DNA from: Cohnella phaseoli
Lineage (GTDB): Bacteria; Bacillota; Bacilli; Paenibacillales; Paenibacillaceae
DNA length: 64,000 nucleotides
NCBI RefSeq assembly: GCF_003386235.1
Contig: NZ_QRDZ01000029.1
Location: forward strand, 1 to 64,000
Reading direction: 5' to 3'
How positions within the stretch are numbered: the first letter of the stretch is position 1; the number at the start of each line of letters is the position of its first letter. Positions 42,608 to 52,384 of the stretch are shown here, piece by piece. The translations under genes were made by a program, and so were the position numbers. The notes beneath the pieces were generated by a model, which ran no database searches, was not told the DNA's origin, and saw nothing but the letters and a program-made list of their open reading frames with translations.

Positions 42608-43779
42608 CCCCGCGCGGCCGGCCGCGGAGCTTCTCGGAACATAAGGAACGCAGGCGCGGACGACCCTTTAACGTGTTCCGGGACAACCTGGAGCACAGAC
42701 AGCGGATGAGAGAGCTGGGGAAGGATTTCCGGCCCTCCCGCAAATGGGTCTTTCTCTTCTTCGCGCTGATGCATCTCGGACTGGCAGCCTGTTGGCTGCT
42801 CGCGCATCTCGTGCTGGACGCCGTCTACGCCAAATGGTTTTCACAGTACGAGGATACGCTGCTGCGACAGTATTTTACTTTTCTGCTGACCATGACCTTC
42901 CTGTTTCTAGGAATGAGCATTTTACGTATCTTCGTTGCTCCCATGCGACGTCAGATGGAATGGTTTATGCAGATGCTCAGCGCCATGAAGCAGCTGTCCA
43001 AGGGCAACTTCAACGTAAATCTGGACGCCAACCCGCGATTTATGGGACAATTCGGCCCGCTTATTCAAGGCTTCAACGAGATGGCTACCCAATTGAACCA
43101 TATGGAGCAGCTTCGCCAGGAGTTCATTTCCAACGTCTCGCACGAGATGCAGTCTCCGCTTACGTCGATTGCCGGATTTGCCCGCGCGCTGCAGCGCGAC
43201 GACCTGGCTCCCGAGACGCGCAAGCATTATCAGAACATTATTGAAATCGAGAGCAAGCGGCTATCCCGTATGAGCGACAATTTACTCAAGCTGACATCGC
43301 TCGAGTCCCGTCAACATCCGTTCGAGAAAAAGAGTTATCGGCTGGACCGACAGCTTCGCCATCTCATTCTCAGTTGCGAGCCCCAGTGGCAGCAAAAAAA
43401 CGTCGAGATGGACGTCGACTTGCCGGAATGCACGATTACCGCGGATGAGGATCTGATGAGCCAGGTATGGGTTAATCTGCTGCACAACGGCATCAAGTTC
43501 GCGCCCGAGAACGGCACGATCGGCGTCAGTATAACGAAAATCAACGATCGGGTTCGCGTACTGATTACCGACGACGGGCCGGGCGTATCCGAAGAGGCTC
43601 TCCCCTATATTTTCGAGCGATTTTACAAGGAGGACAAAGCGCGTTCGCGCTCGGGAGGAGGCAGCGGTCTCGGGTTGTCGATCGTCAAAAAAATTGTAGA
43701 CATGCATGAAGGAGAAACGTTCGCCTACAATCGCTCCCCGTCCGGCGCCGCCTTCATAGTCGACCTCCCCGCTTCCTGA
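42604..43779 (+). CDS. HAMP-containing sensor histidine kinase
   Basis: 391 residues. The basic N-terminal cytoplasmic tail (KERRRGRP) precedes two membrane helices (about 48-72 and 90-112) separated by a very short outside loop, then a HAMP-like linker, HisKA with H180 in SNVSHEMQSPLTSIAGFAR, and HATPase with N-box LLHNGIKFAPENG, ITDDGPGVS and GSGLGLSIVKK. The small loop suggests sensing within the membrane or from inside. Translationally coupled to the regulator upstream. Confidence 0.92.
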   Translation: MTPRGRPRSFSEHKERRRGRPFNVFRDNLEHRQRMRELGKDFRPSRKWVFLFFALMHLGLAACWLLAHLVLDAVYAKWFSQYEDTLLRQYFTFLLTMTFLFLGMSILRIFVAPMRRQMEWFMQMLSAMKQLSKGNFNVNLDANPRFMGQFGPLIQGFNEMATQLNHMEQLRQEFISNVSHEMQSPLTSIAGFARALQRDDLAPETRKHYQNIIEIESKRLSRMSDNLLKLTSLESRQHPFEKKSYRLDRQLRHLILSCEPQWQQKNVEMDVDLPECTITADEDLMSQVWVNLLHNGIKFAPENGTIGVSITKINDRVRVLITDDGPGVSEEALPYIFERFYKEDKARSRSGGGSGLGLSIVKKIVDMHEGETFAYNRSPSGAAFIVDLPAS

Positions 43780-43817
43780 TCTCGATCATTGCACGGGCAC
43801 ACACAGGCTTTCGGCGT

Positions 43818-44111
43818 CTATTGCGTCGGAAGCCTGTGCAGCATATACCGAAGAAACAAGGCCTGAAGCTCGCGCGATGTATGCGTTCTTGTCTTGCCCA
43901 TTATACAATCGAGCCGGGCCCTTAGTTGCTGGGGCTCTGTTTTCGTATACAGAACGATCTCCTCGTCCGACAATCCGTACAAAAGACACAGCTTTAACGT
44001 TGTCGTCTCACAAGCCGTAAAGCCGTACCGATCGCCGAATTCCTCGCACAATCGGACGGTTCGGGCGTCATCCGTCGTTACGACCTCCCAATTCGTCATC
44101 ATGGTTGCCAC
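43818..44111 (-). CDS. Solo LuxR-type helix-turn-helix protein
   Basis: 97 residues starting at GTG 44111 with AGAGGAG ten bases upstream. Only a LuxR/GerE-like DNA-binding region is recognisable (FTACETTTLKLCLLYGLSDEEIVLYT and a following helix); there is no receiver or ligand domain. It is divergent from the hybrid kinase gene. The recognition helix is atypical, with TKTEPQQLRARL in place of the usual S-x-x-T-V-K-x-H, so DNA binding is plausible but not certain. Confidence 0.6.
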   Translation of the reverse strand: MATMMTNWEVVTTDDARTVRLCEEFGDRYGFTACETTTLKLCLLYGLSDEEIVLYTKTEPQQLRARLDCIMGKTRTHTSRELQALFLRYMLHRLPTQ

Positions 44112-44267
44112 GATACCGAATCTCCTCTCGGTGTTGCAAGTTGGGTCTGTCGAAATCGATCTCTATTAGATATGATAGAAGAAGTGTATTAGAAGATTTA
44201 TACAGGATGTATTTGTTTTGTATGAAAATGTCTAATATTTTGCCAAAAGTTGTTTGGGGGGTTCGAC

Positions 44268-47200
44268 ATGTTCCGCTCTCTTCGCTTCAAAATCGCCGTC
44301 ATTCTTATTGCGCTCAATACGCTCGCGTTTATCGCAATGAACTTCATCAATTACGAAACCTCCAACAAACAAATGAACGATCAGCTCGAGCGTCACCGGC
44401 TGGCTAGCTTAAGCGGAACCGTAACGAGCCTGCGCGCGATGCTCTCTCTGCGAATGAAGGAAGCGCAGCTGCTCAGCCGCTCGATTCCGATGCGCTACCG
44501 CACCACCGGAGAACGTCTTGCCTATCTCAGCGCCTCCGTAGCCAAAACCGATCTCCCGGCCAGACATATCGGCATCGCCTCGTTGGCCGGTAATATGACC
44601 TTAACGACGGGAGAAATTATTCAAATCGCAGATTTTCCCTCCTTCAACGAAGCGCTGGAAGGCAAAAGCTCCATGGCGGAGATGATGCTGGACTCGACGG
44701 GCTACCCCGTGCTCTGGCATATGGTTCCGTTCTACGATCCGGAAGCCCGGCTGATCGGCGTCATCGGCTTTGCGCTGGATGCGCCCCTCTTGTTCTCCCG
44801 GCATCTGAACGTGCAGTCCGACAATTTTAAAGACAGCTCGACTATTCTAATCGATAATCGCACGAACCTGCTGCATTCTACCGACATCTCTCTTATCCTG
44901 AAGCGCAACTTCAGCGAGGAGGAGCCGGCTATCGCCGCATTCGTGAAGCAGCTGCAGGGCAGCGAGCAAGGCTATGGCGAGTCGATGGTGTTCGGACGCG
45001 TACTGAAGCTGTTTTACATAAAAGTGCCGGACACGCAGTGGTATGCGGTCTACTCGGTGTCGAAGAGCGAGTTCGAAGCGCCGCTGCGGCGTTCACTATG
45101 GCTGAACGCCGCTCTGATAGCCGTCACGCAAATTTTTCTGGGACTGTTCCTATACATCGTAATGAATCGTTCGGTTCTAAGCCGACTGAAACAGGTCGTA
45201 GCCGTGACGCAAAAAGTGGCGGCAGGAAATTTCTACCCCCGCCCGGTGACCCTTAAGAGCGAAGACGAAATGGGCATGCTGGCCAGTTCCGTTAACGGCA
45301 TGATCGATAACCTGCAGGAGCTGTTCGAGCCCTATCAAGCTTTCATCCGGCACAATCAATATGCTATGATCGTAACGGATTCCCATTTTGTCATTACCTC
45401 TTTTAACCAGCGCGCGGAGGAGATGCTGGGCTACGGCGAACGGGAAGTGATCGGAAGAAAAGCGCTGCTGGTCTGGCACGATCAGCAACAGCTGTATGAA
45501 CGCGCGACCTATTATTCGAACAAGCTGCAGACTCATGTGAATCCGGACGAATCCGTGCTGTTCCTGATGCCGAGCAAGGGCTTCTTGCCGGACTGGGAAT
45601 GGATATGGATTAACCGCGACGGCGAACGCATGCTCGTATCGTTGAACACGAGCATTATCCGCCATCCGAACGGAGCCGCCAAAGGTTATGTTCTCATTGC
45701 CAGAGATATTAGCGAGATCAAACAAGCGGTCGCGACGAATACAAGGCTCTTCGAAATTACCGACAGCGCGCACGATATGATCGCATCCTTCGACGTGCGC
45801 GGTCAAATCTTCTATTTGAATAAAGCCGGTCTCGCCTTTCTCGATATCGCGGAGTTAAGCGAGGATAACAATGGTCTTAATCGGTATATGACCATCTCGA
45901 TGACGGTTCGGTTTGCGGAAGGCTTGTCGGAGGCCCGGACCTACGGATATTGGCAGGGAGAAATCGACTTTACAACCGCAAGCGGCTCTATTCTGACCAC
46001 CTCTATTACCGTCGTGGCCCACCAAGCCGATAACGAGAAAGAAATCTACTATTCGGCGATCGCACGGGACATTTCACAACAGAAGGAAATTCAGCAACAG
46101 TTGCTGGGCGCCAAGGAAGAAGCCGACCGGGCCAACGAAGCGAAGAGCTCCTTCCTTGCGCGGATGAGCCACGAGATTCGCACGCCTCTTAACGGCATTA
46201 TCGGTTTGACCCATCTGCTTCAGCGTTTGGAGCATACCGATTTGCAGGCGAACTACTTAAAGCAGATTGCGGTCTCTTCCGATAACCTCCTTAGACTGCT
46301 TAACGACATTTTAGACTTCTCGAAGCTGGAGGCGGATAAGCTGACTCTCGAGAACGTGCCTTTTGAGCTCGAAGATTTGCTGCATAAGCTGAGCGGGCTG
46401 TTTTCCGTGCTAATCGGGCCGAAGCCGGTCGATATCATTATTCGCGCGAACCCGAGCATTCCCGACGGGCTGATCGGGGACCCTACCCGGCTAAAGCAGA
46501 TCTTGCTTAATTTGGGCAGCAATGCGATCAAGTTTACGAACAGCGGCTTGATTGAGCTTTCCGTCTCCCTCCTCGAACTCGACGATCGGAAAGCAAAGCT
46601 TAAATTCTCCGTGAAAGATACCGGCATCGGCATGACGGAGGATCAGCGCGAACGCTTGTTCAAGCCTTTCATGCAAGCCGATGAGAAAACAAGCCGCAAA
46701 TACGGAGGAACCGGACTCGGTCTGGCGATCTCCCACACGCTTGTCGAGCGGATGGGCGGAACGTTCTCCGTCGCAAGCGAGTATCAGGTCGGGAGCGAAT
46801 TCGGCTTCGAGCTGACGTTTCCTGTCAATCCGGAGCAGCCAACTGCGATGAAGCCGCAATTTCCGGGATTGAAAGTGATCGTTCTTGAGGATCACGACCA
46901 AGTCGCCGAGCATTGGCGCGTGCTGCTCACTTCATTCGGATGCGAGACGGTCGCTTTGTCTTCTTGGCGGCAGGCTCTGCTGCTGCTGCAGGAATCTCGC
47001 TGGGATGCGATCGTCATCGACATGGAGTGCGGCGACATGCATGGAGAAGAGACGTGGATGGAATGGAAAGATACGCTTAACGCAGCCGGAGTAAAGGCGA
47101 TCGCATCGACAACGCTTTCCGGGCGCGACGCCCTCTACCAGCTTGCCGACGTCTACCGTCCCGAAGTCGTGCTGGTCAAGCCATGCTCCGCTGTGCCGAT

Positions 47201-48092
47201 TCGCCAAGCGCTTCAAGTGATAACGAACGCCTCGCGAATGCCGTCTATGAGCGTTTTCCCTCCTCCGAGCTTTGACGACGGTAAACTTGGGAAGACCGCC
47301 GCGGCTGCGGAAACGCGCTCGCGCATCTGGGTTGTCGACGATCAGGAAATCAACCGCATCGTCGTAAACCAGCTGCTGAACTCGCAAGGCTATGGTACTT
47401 TATTGCTGGAAAGCGGAGCAGAGGCGGTTGCGCTCATCGAATCGGGACAGACTCAAGCCGATCTGATTTTAATGGATTTGCACATGCCGGACATGGACGG
47501 GATCGAGGCTACGGCTCGCATCCGACAGCTTCGCGGTGAAGAGAGTCTTCCGATTATCGCGGTCACGGCAGACGTAACGCCCGAGATGCATGTCCGCTGC
47601 CGCGAAGCAGGCATGAACGATATTGTGACCAAGCCGATCGAGCCCGTCCTTCTCTATTCCGTTATTGCCAAATGGCTGCCCGGCGCGCCCGTGTCCTTCT
47701 CAGAGTCGGCCAACATCGCTTCGATCGCCGGTGCGGAATCATGGCCCAATGCGCCCGATTTGGAAGCAGGCGTAGCCCTGCAGCGAGTCGGCGGCAAGGA
47801 GCAACTATACATGAGACTGCTGGATAAATTTATCGCGCAATATTCCGATTTTCACGCCCAGCTCGATCGGCTGCGCGAGGACGGCAAGACGAACGACGCG
47901 ATCCGCCTTGCGCATTCGCTGAGCGGTTCGGCCGGGCATCTCGGAGCTTTGGCCATTCAGGAAGCGGCTGCGGGTTTGGAGCGTTCGCTGCGCAGCGACG
48001 AACAGGTCGCGGAGGCGGAGCGGCAGCTCCATCGTTCGCTTGAGACCGGCTTGGAGACGATAAATCGCCTGCTTGAACAAAAAAGGAGTTAG
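44268..48092 (+). CDS. Hybrid sensor histidine kinase with two receivers and Hpt domain
   Basis: About 1274 residues from ATG 44268 (GGGGGG six bases before). Order: membrane helix (~7-25), dCache-like extracellular sensor, second helix (~275-297), HAMP, two PAS domains, HisKA with the phosphorylated His in ARMSHEIRTPLNGIIGL (~635), HATPase (TGLGLAISH), receiver 1 (~868-985, D in IVIDME), receiver 2 (~1020-1138, D in ILMDLHMPDMDG) and an Hpt domain (LAHSLSGSAGHLG). A complete phosphorelay is thus held in one protein. The response regulator gene directly downstream is the probable output. Confidence 0.93.
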   Translation: MFRSLRFKIAVILIALNTLAFIAMNFINYETSNKQMNDQLERHRLASLSGTVTSLRAMLSLRMKEAQLLSRSIPMRYRTTGERLAYLSASVAKTDLPARHIGIASLAGNMTLTTGEIIQIADFPSFNEALEGKSSMAEMMLDSTGYPVLWHMVPFYDPEARLIGVIGFALDAPLLFSRHLNVQSDNFKDSSTILIDNRTNLLHSTDISLILKRNFSEEEPAIAAFVKQLQGSEQGYGESMVFGRVLKLFYIKVPDTQWYAVYSVSKSEFEAPLRRSLWLNAALIAVTQIFLGLFLYIVMNRSVLSRLKQVVAVTQKVAAGNFYPRPVTLKSEDEMGMLASSVNGMIDNLQELFEPYQAFIRHNQYAMIVTDSHFVITSFNQRAEEMLGYGEREVIGRKALLVWHDQQQLYERATYYSNKLQTHVNPDESVLFLMPSKGFLPDWEWIWINRDGERMLVSLNTSIIRHPNGAAKGYVLIARDISEIKQAVATNTRLFEITDSAHDMIASFDVRGQIFYLNKAGLAFLDIAELSEDNNGLNRYMTISMTVRFAEGLSEARTYGYWQGEIDFTTASGSILTTSITVVAHQADNEKEIYYSAIARDISQQKEIQQQLLGAKEEADRANEAKSSFLARMSHEIRTPLNGIIGLTHLLQRLEHTDLQANYLKQIAVSSDNLLRLLNDILDFSKLEADKLTLENVPFELEDLLHKLSGLFSVLIGPKPVDIIIRANPSIPDGLIGDPTRLKQILLNLGSNAIKFTNSGLIELSVSLLELDDRKAKLKFSVKDTGIGMTEDQRERLFKPFMQADEKTSRKYGGTGLGLAISHTLVERMGGTFSVASEYQVGSEFGFELTFPVNPEQPTAMKPQFPGLKVIVLEDHDQVAEHWRVLLTSFGCETVALSSWRQALLLLQESRWDAIVIDMECGDMHGEETWMEWKDTLNAAGVKAIASTTLSGRDALYQLADVYRPEVVLVKPCSAVPIRQALQVITNASRMPSMSVFPPPSFDDGKLGKTAAAAETRSRIWVVDDQEINRIVVNQLLNSQGYGTLLLESGAEAVALIESGQTQADLILMDLHMPDMDGIEATARIRQLRGEESLPIIAVTADVTPEMHVRCREAGMNDIVTKPIEPVLLYSVIAKWLPGAPVSFSESANIASIAGAESWPNAPDLEAGVALQRVGGKEQLYMRLLDKFIAQYSDFHAQLDRLREDGKTNDAIRLAHSLSGSAGHLGALAIQEAAAGLERSLRSDEQVAEAERQLHRSLETGLETINRLLEQKRS

Positions 48093-48118
48093 ACGAACGA
48101 CAAACCTCGTTATATAAT
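48089..48118 (+). promoter_or_regulatory. Candidate promoter of the downstream response regulator
   Basis: TTAGAC (48089-48094) and TATAAT (48113-48118) with an 18-base spacer, between the hybrid kinase and regulator genes. Confidence 0.4.
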
Positions 48119-48131
48119 AAGTAGGCGAGGC

Positions 48132-48165
48132 AAATGTTAGCAAAATATGAATATTCCTAACATTT
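48132..48165. repeat. Inverted repeat before the response regulator gene
   Basis: AAATGTTAG and CTAACATTT, nine-base perfect arms 16 bases apart, directly upstream of the ribosome site. CTAACA/TTAACA half-sites recur upstream of the EAL gene (about 48992-49060), so this may be an autoregulatory operator. Confidence 0.45.
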
Positions 48166-48183
48166 CATTTAAAAGGGTGTGAC

Positions 48184-48915
48184 ATGACGTTGACGAGAGT
48201 GCTTGTAATTGAAGATGATCCTATCATCGGAGAGATGCTCACCCTCTACCTCACCGAAGAAAATTTCGACGTTCAGCGCGTTGAAACCGCACGAGACGGC
48301 AAGCACGCGCTCGACACCTTTAAACCGGATATTTTGCTGCTCGATCTGATGCTTCCCGACGCGAGCGGAACAGAGCTTTGCGCCGAATTCAGACATCTGA
48401 CCGCTGTGCCGATCATCGTCATTTCCATGAAGCCGTCCGTTACCGTGCGGATTCAGGCGATCAGCTACGGAGCGGACGACTTTCTCGTCAAGCCGTTCAG
48501 CATGCAAGAGCTCAAGGTGCGTATGGAAGCCGTGTTAAGGCGAACGATGAACTTAATCCCCGGCGGCGTCAAAGCTCCCGCTTCACTGCCGCAGCACGAT
48601 TCGCACCATGCCCCGCCCTCCTCTAGCGGCGGCTTGACTCTGGATTTGGAGCGGCGCACGATCGTGCTCGACGGCGAGCATATCGAGACGACGTTCTCCG
48701 AATACGAAATTATGAAGCTCTTCTATCAGCATCCGAACCGCGTTTTCAGCCGTGAAGAATTGATTAACGCCGTTCGTGGTATCGATTCCTTCATTAACGA
48801 CAGGGCCATTGACGTTCATGTCACGAACCTGAGACGCAAACTGGAGAAAAACCCTAAAGAACCGCAATTTATTAAAACGGTCTGGGGCGTCGGTTACAAA
48901 TTCATGAATCCATGA
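48184..48915 (+). CDS. OmpR-family response regulator, partner of the hybrid kinase
   Basis: 243 residues. D54 in ILLLDLMLPDASG is the phosphorylation site, with E10-D12 and K in LVKPFSMQE; a Pro/His/Ser linker (about 130-150) is longer than usual and leads to a winged helix ending VWGVGYKFMNP. It is separated from the hybrid kinase by 91 bases containing a promoter-like element and an inverted repeat, and is followed by a terminator. Confidence 0.92.
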   Translation: MTLTRVLVIEDDPIIGEMLTLYLTEENFDVQRVETARDGKHALDTFKPDILLLDLMLPDASGTELCAEFRHLTAVPIIVISMKPSVTVRIQAISYGADDFLVKPFSMQELKVRMEAVLRRTMNLIPGGVKAPASLPQHDSHHAPPSSSGGLTLDLERRTIVLDGEHIETTFSEYEIMKLFYQHPNRVFSREELINAVRGIDSFINDRAIDVHVTNLRRKLEKNPKEPQFIKTVWGVGYKFMNP

Positions 48916-48940
48916 ACTTATCGACTACATAACGAAATGA

Positions 48941-48988
48941 GAAGAACTTCCTTATTCCGCTTACCGGCGCGAACAGGAAGTTCTTTTC
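48941..48988 (+). terminator. Rho-independent terminator
   Basis: GAAGAACTTCCT pairs with AGGAAGTTCTTTTC around a 22-base loop, 26 bases after the regulator stop. Confidence 0.7.
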
Positions 48989-49162
48989 ATTTGTTAACGA
49001 CACACATTTTTTCCTAACACTTTCCTTAATACTTTTCCCGTAATCCCCTTAACGCTTAACAGTCAAACTGTAGAGGGGGTTTCTGAAGCTCGCGGTCCCC
49101 CACCTTTCCGATATGACCGACAACTGCGAATGCCGTTTATGCTTGGGGAGTGAGAACTGTTA

Positions 49163-51067
49163 ATGAATTGGCTTAGCCTAATCGATCTCATGCAGCATAT
49201 GGCTGTCGTCATCTTATTTCTCGTCATTGGTTATCGCCTGGTTCCTGCCGGAATTTACCGGAGAATCGCTCTTAGAAACGGAATATACGGTTTGTTGTTC
49301 GGAGCCGCCGGCATATCGACAATGCTGTTTCCGCTGCATGAACAAGCCGGCACGCTTGCTCCGATGTATTTCATTGTCGCCGGACTGGCTGCTTGGCTTG
49401 GAGGTCCGTTGTCCGCACTCGTATCCGATGCCGGAATGATCGGCGTGCGGATCGTTATTGGCGGGGCGGGTTTGGAGACCGGAATTGCGACCATTCTGCT
49501 CGCCACTGCCATCGGGCTCGCCTTTTGGCGATACCGTCCGCAGGATCGCAATCGCCGCCTTTACTTTATACATCCCGTGCTGTTTGGCGTCCTCGTCTCT
49601 ATCATGGGCTTTGGAGTAGCCGCCGTCATTTTGCCCGAAGAGGTGCGCTCAAGCTGGTTGCAGCGCTACACGCCCAGCATGTTTCTTCTATTTCCCGTCT
49701 TCTCCGTCCTCGTCCATTACTTCATCAGCTCGGAATGGACAAGAAAGCGGCGCAACGGAATCGAAGATATGAATAAGGTGATGTCGCCCAAGCTCTTTCG
49801 AGAGCAACTGAGCGGCTGGATTCAAGCGCGTACGCCTTTTTGCCTGGCCCTGCTCGATATCGACGGAGAGACCGTGCAGCGCTTGAACCGCGAGCTGTCC
49901 AGAACCCATCTGCGCCATCAGGTCGTTCAGCGCCTGCAGATCTGGCTGTCGAGTCACTCTGCGGCGTGCTGGCTTGAAGGCGAGCAACTGTTGATTGCGA
50001 TGACCGGTTCCCCCACCCGGAAGCTGCCCTACGTACCGCCGGGAACGTGGGACGAATTGCAAACCTTGTTATCGTCGCCTTATTGGATTAATAAGAGGCT
50101 ATATCACTTGACTCCCCGTATCGCGGTGACGACGTGTGCCGAGGAGGACATTGCCGTAGACGAGCTGCTTCAGCGAATCTACGCGGCGCTGCAGCATGCC
50201 ACAGCTTCGGGTCTTCAGCAAGCCGTACACGATCACGATTGGTTGACCTTGCAGATTCGTCGCCGCACGATGATCGAAGTCCATATCCGTACCGCGCTGC
50301 AGCATAAGCAATTGTATTTGCTGTATCAGCCTCAGTACGAGGTTCGCTCGGGGAGATTGCGCGGCTTTGAAGCGCTGCTTCGTTGGCAGCATCCGGAGCT
50401 GGGGAGCGTTGAACCGGAAGAGTTCATCCCGATCGCCGACCAGACGGGAGCGCTGCTTCCGATCGGCGCATGGGTGATCCGCCAAGCTTGCATGACAGTT
50501 GCGCAAGCAATCCCTGCGCCCTCCTCCATGACGATCTCCGTGAACCTGTCGGCTTCGCAGCTGCTGGACCCGGAGCTAGCCGCAATCGTCGAGCAGGCGC
50601 TCGCCGATACTGGAATAGAGCCGCATCGGCTGGAATTCGAAATCGCGGAGCAAGCGCTTTCCGGGCTTCTCGAGCAAGCCGAGCTGCCGATGAAGCGCCT
50701 TCAGGCTTTGGGCGTCAGGCTGACGATTGACGATTACAAGATGGAAGCGGACACGCTAATCCATTGGCGTAAGCTGCCTATTCAGTCCGTCAAAATCGAC
50801 AACACTCTGCTGCAGGAAAAGCTAGCTTCCTCCAATGAAGAGCTGAGCGATTCCTTGTTCGAAGCGATCAAGCAGCTGCAATGCGATATCGTCGCCATGA
50901 GGCTGGAGACTTACGAGCAGCTCGCCTTCTACAAGAAAAACGATTGTCAGTTCGCCCAGGGCAACCTGCTGGGACGACCGATGGACAGCGACCGGCTCCA
51001 AGCTCTGGTCGTCGCCGCTCAGTCTGTCGACGCTTCGTCCGAGGCAGAGCCCTTCTCCCATTCGTAG
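49163..51067 (+). CDS. Membrane protein with 5TM-LYT sensor, GGDEF-like remnant and degenerate EAL domain
   Basis: 634 residues. Residues 1-~190 hold five or six membrane helices of the 5TM-5TMR_LYT type. The middle region (~210-370) resembles a GGDEF fold (FCLALLDIDGETV) but lacks the GGDEF motif. The C-terminal EAL domain keeps EALLRW, ISVNLSASQ, LEFEIAE, DDY and VKID, but the AEGVET motif reads AMRLET and DDFGTG reads DDYKME. Loss of a metal-binding glutamate and of the loop-6 motif suggests it does not hydrolyse c-di-GMP and instead binds or signals. It follows the regulator gene with its own leader. Confidence 0.85.
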   Translation: MNWLSLIDLMQHMAVVILFLVIGYRLVPAGIYRRIALRNGIYGLLFGAAGISTMLFPLHEQAGTLAPMYFIVAGLAAWLGGPLSALVSDAGMIGVRIVIGGAGLETGIATILLATAIGLAFWRYRPQDRNRRLYFIHPVLFGVLVSIMGFGVAAVILPEEVRSSWLQRYTPSMFLLFPVFSVLVHYFISSEWTRKRRNGIEDMNKVMSPKLFREQLSGWIQARTPFCLALLDIDGETVQRLNRELSRTHLRHQVVQRLQIWLSSHSAACWLEGEQLLIAMTGSPTRKLPYVPPGTWDELQTLLSSPYWINKRLYHLTPRIAVTTCAEEDIAVDELLQRIYAALQHATASGLQQAVHDHDWLTLQIRRRTMIEVHIRTALQHKQLYLLYQPQYEVRSGRLRGFEALLRWQHPELGSVEPEEFIPIADQTGALLPIGAWVIRQACMTVAQAIPAPSSMTISVNLSASQLLDPELAAIVEQALADTGIEPHRLEFEIAEQALSGLLEQAELPMKRLQALGVRLTIDDYKMEADTLIHWRKLPIQSVKIDNTLLQEKLASSNEELSDSLFEAIKQLQCDIVAMRLETYEQLAFYKKNDCQFAQGNLLGRPMDSDRLQALVVAAQSVDASSEAEPFSHS

Positions 51068-51079
51068 GTTTAACATTAC

Positions 51080-51121
51080 AGGGGCTGTCCCTTAAGCAAC
51101 TCTGCTTACGGGACAGCCCCT
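51080..51121 (+). terminator. Terminator shared by the EAL and hisC genes
   Basis: AGGGGCTGTCCC pairs with GGGACAGCCCCT around an internal TAAGCA/TGCTTA stem. It lies between convergent genes and is nearly symmetrical, so it can act in both directions; T-runs are short. Confidence 0.65.
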
Positions 51122-51157
51122 GTTCCTGTAAGCAATAGATAAATCAGTTCCCGCCTT

Positions 51158-52216
51158 TTAAACGGAGATGTCCCGCAGCACGTCCAACAAAGCGTCCATT
51201 TCTTCGTCTGTGCCGATGCTTACGCGTAAATACCGGTCGATCCTCGGCTTGTTGAAATACCGCACCAGAATTCCCCGTTCCTTCAACAGCGCAAACAGCT
51301 CGCGAGCTTCCTTCTGCGGATGCGTAACAAAGACGAAATTCGCCAACGAATCGATAACCTCGAAGCCGAGCTCCCGCAGCGCCGCGGTCGTTCTGTCCCT
51401 TGTCGCTACGACTTTCCGGTTCGTCTCCTCGAAATAGTCCCGATCCTCGATTGCGGCGACCGCTCCCGCCAATGCCAGCCTGTCCAACGTATAGGAGTTA
51501 AACGAGTTTTTGATCCGGTTCAGCCCTTCGATCAGGTCGGGGTGACCTAGCGCCATGCCTACTCGCAATCCCGCCAGCGATCTTGACTTCGACAGCGTTT
51601 GAACAACGAGCAAATTCGGATATTCGGCAATGAGGGGCGCAACCGATTCTCCGCCGAAGTCAATGTAAGCTTCATCGACAATGACGACTTGTTCTTTGTT
51701 TGCTTCGAGAATTTCTTTAATGCCATTAACAAGTAAAAAACGTGCGGTCGGCGCGTTCGGATTCGGCAAAATAACGCCTCCGTTCTCTACCGCATACGTC
51801 TTCGGATCGATTCTGAATTGTTCATCTGTCGGTACCGTCTCATAAGGAATGCCATACAGCTGCGCATAGACCGGGTAAAATGAATAGGTAATGTCCGGGA
51901 ATAGAATCTTGCGATTGGCCGAGAAGAAGGCCGGAAAAGCAAACGCCAAAATTTCGTCCGAGCCGTTGCCGACGAACACTTGCTCCTTCGCAAAACCGTA
52001 ATAGGCTGCAATCGTCTCGCGCAAAGCATCGCAGGACGGATCGGGATACAGACGCAAGTCCGCTCCGGCCGCTTCTCGGATCGCTTCCAACGCTTTCGGG
52101 GACGGAGGGTACGGGTTCTCGTTCGTGTTCAGCTTGATGTATGTCCGATCCTTCGGCTGCTCCCCGGGCACATAAGGCTCCAAGGATGTCGTTAATTCGC
52201 TCCAGTATGTACTCAA
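51158..52216 (-). CDS. hisC: Histidinol-phosphate aminotransferase
   Basis: 352 residues from TTG 52216, eight bases after GGAGG. Class I/II aminotransferase fold with NTNENPYPPSP at the N-terminus, FVGNGSDEIL, VDEAYIDFGG and the PLP lysine K210 in QTLSKSRSLAGLRVG. It converts imidazole-acetol phosphate and glutamate to histidinol phosphate; in Bacillales it may also serve aromatic amino acids. No other his gene is adjacent, so it is a lone copy. Confidence 0.92.
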   Translation of the reverse strand: MSTYWSELTTSLEPYVPGEQPKDRTYIKLNTNENPYPPSPKALEAIREAAGADLRLYPDPSCDALRETIAAYYGFAKEQVFVGNGSDEILAFAFPAFFSANRKILFPDITYSFYPVYAQLYGIPYETVPTDEQFRIDPKTYAVENGGVILPNPNAPTARFLLVNGIKEILEANKEQVVIVDEAYIDFGGESVAPLIAEYPNLLVVQTLSKSRSLAGLRVGMALGHPDLIEGLNRIKNSFNSYTLDRLALAGAVAAIEDRDYFEETNRKVVATRDRTTAALRELGFEVIDSLANFVFVTHPQKEARELFALLKERGILVRYFNKPRIDRYLRVSIGTDEEMDALLDVLRDISV

Positions 52217-52384
52217 TGTCAGAACCTCCACTGTTTTTCTCCTGATTATACCTTCGGCCGCTATCCGGGTCTATATCCGCGTCTTCCGTCCGCTCCGGCC
52301 CCAGCCCATCTTCATTGACTGAAGGCAAACATTGTTGTATATTGTCTATTATAAATACAGACATTATTGGGATGTGTTTGCTAA

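Noticed and set aside
52232..52384. Riboswitch or T-box before hisC
   Set aside because: No specifier-like or antiterminator structure could be made out and the gap is short and divergent.
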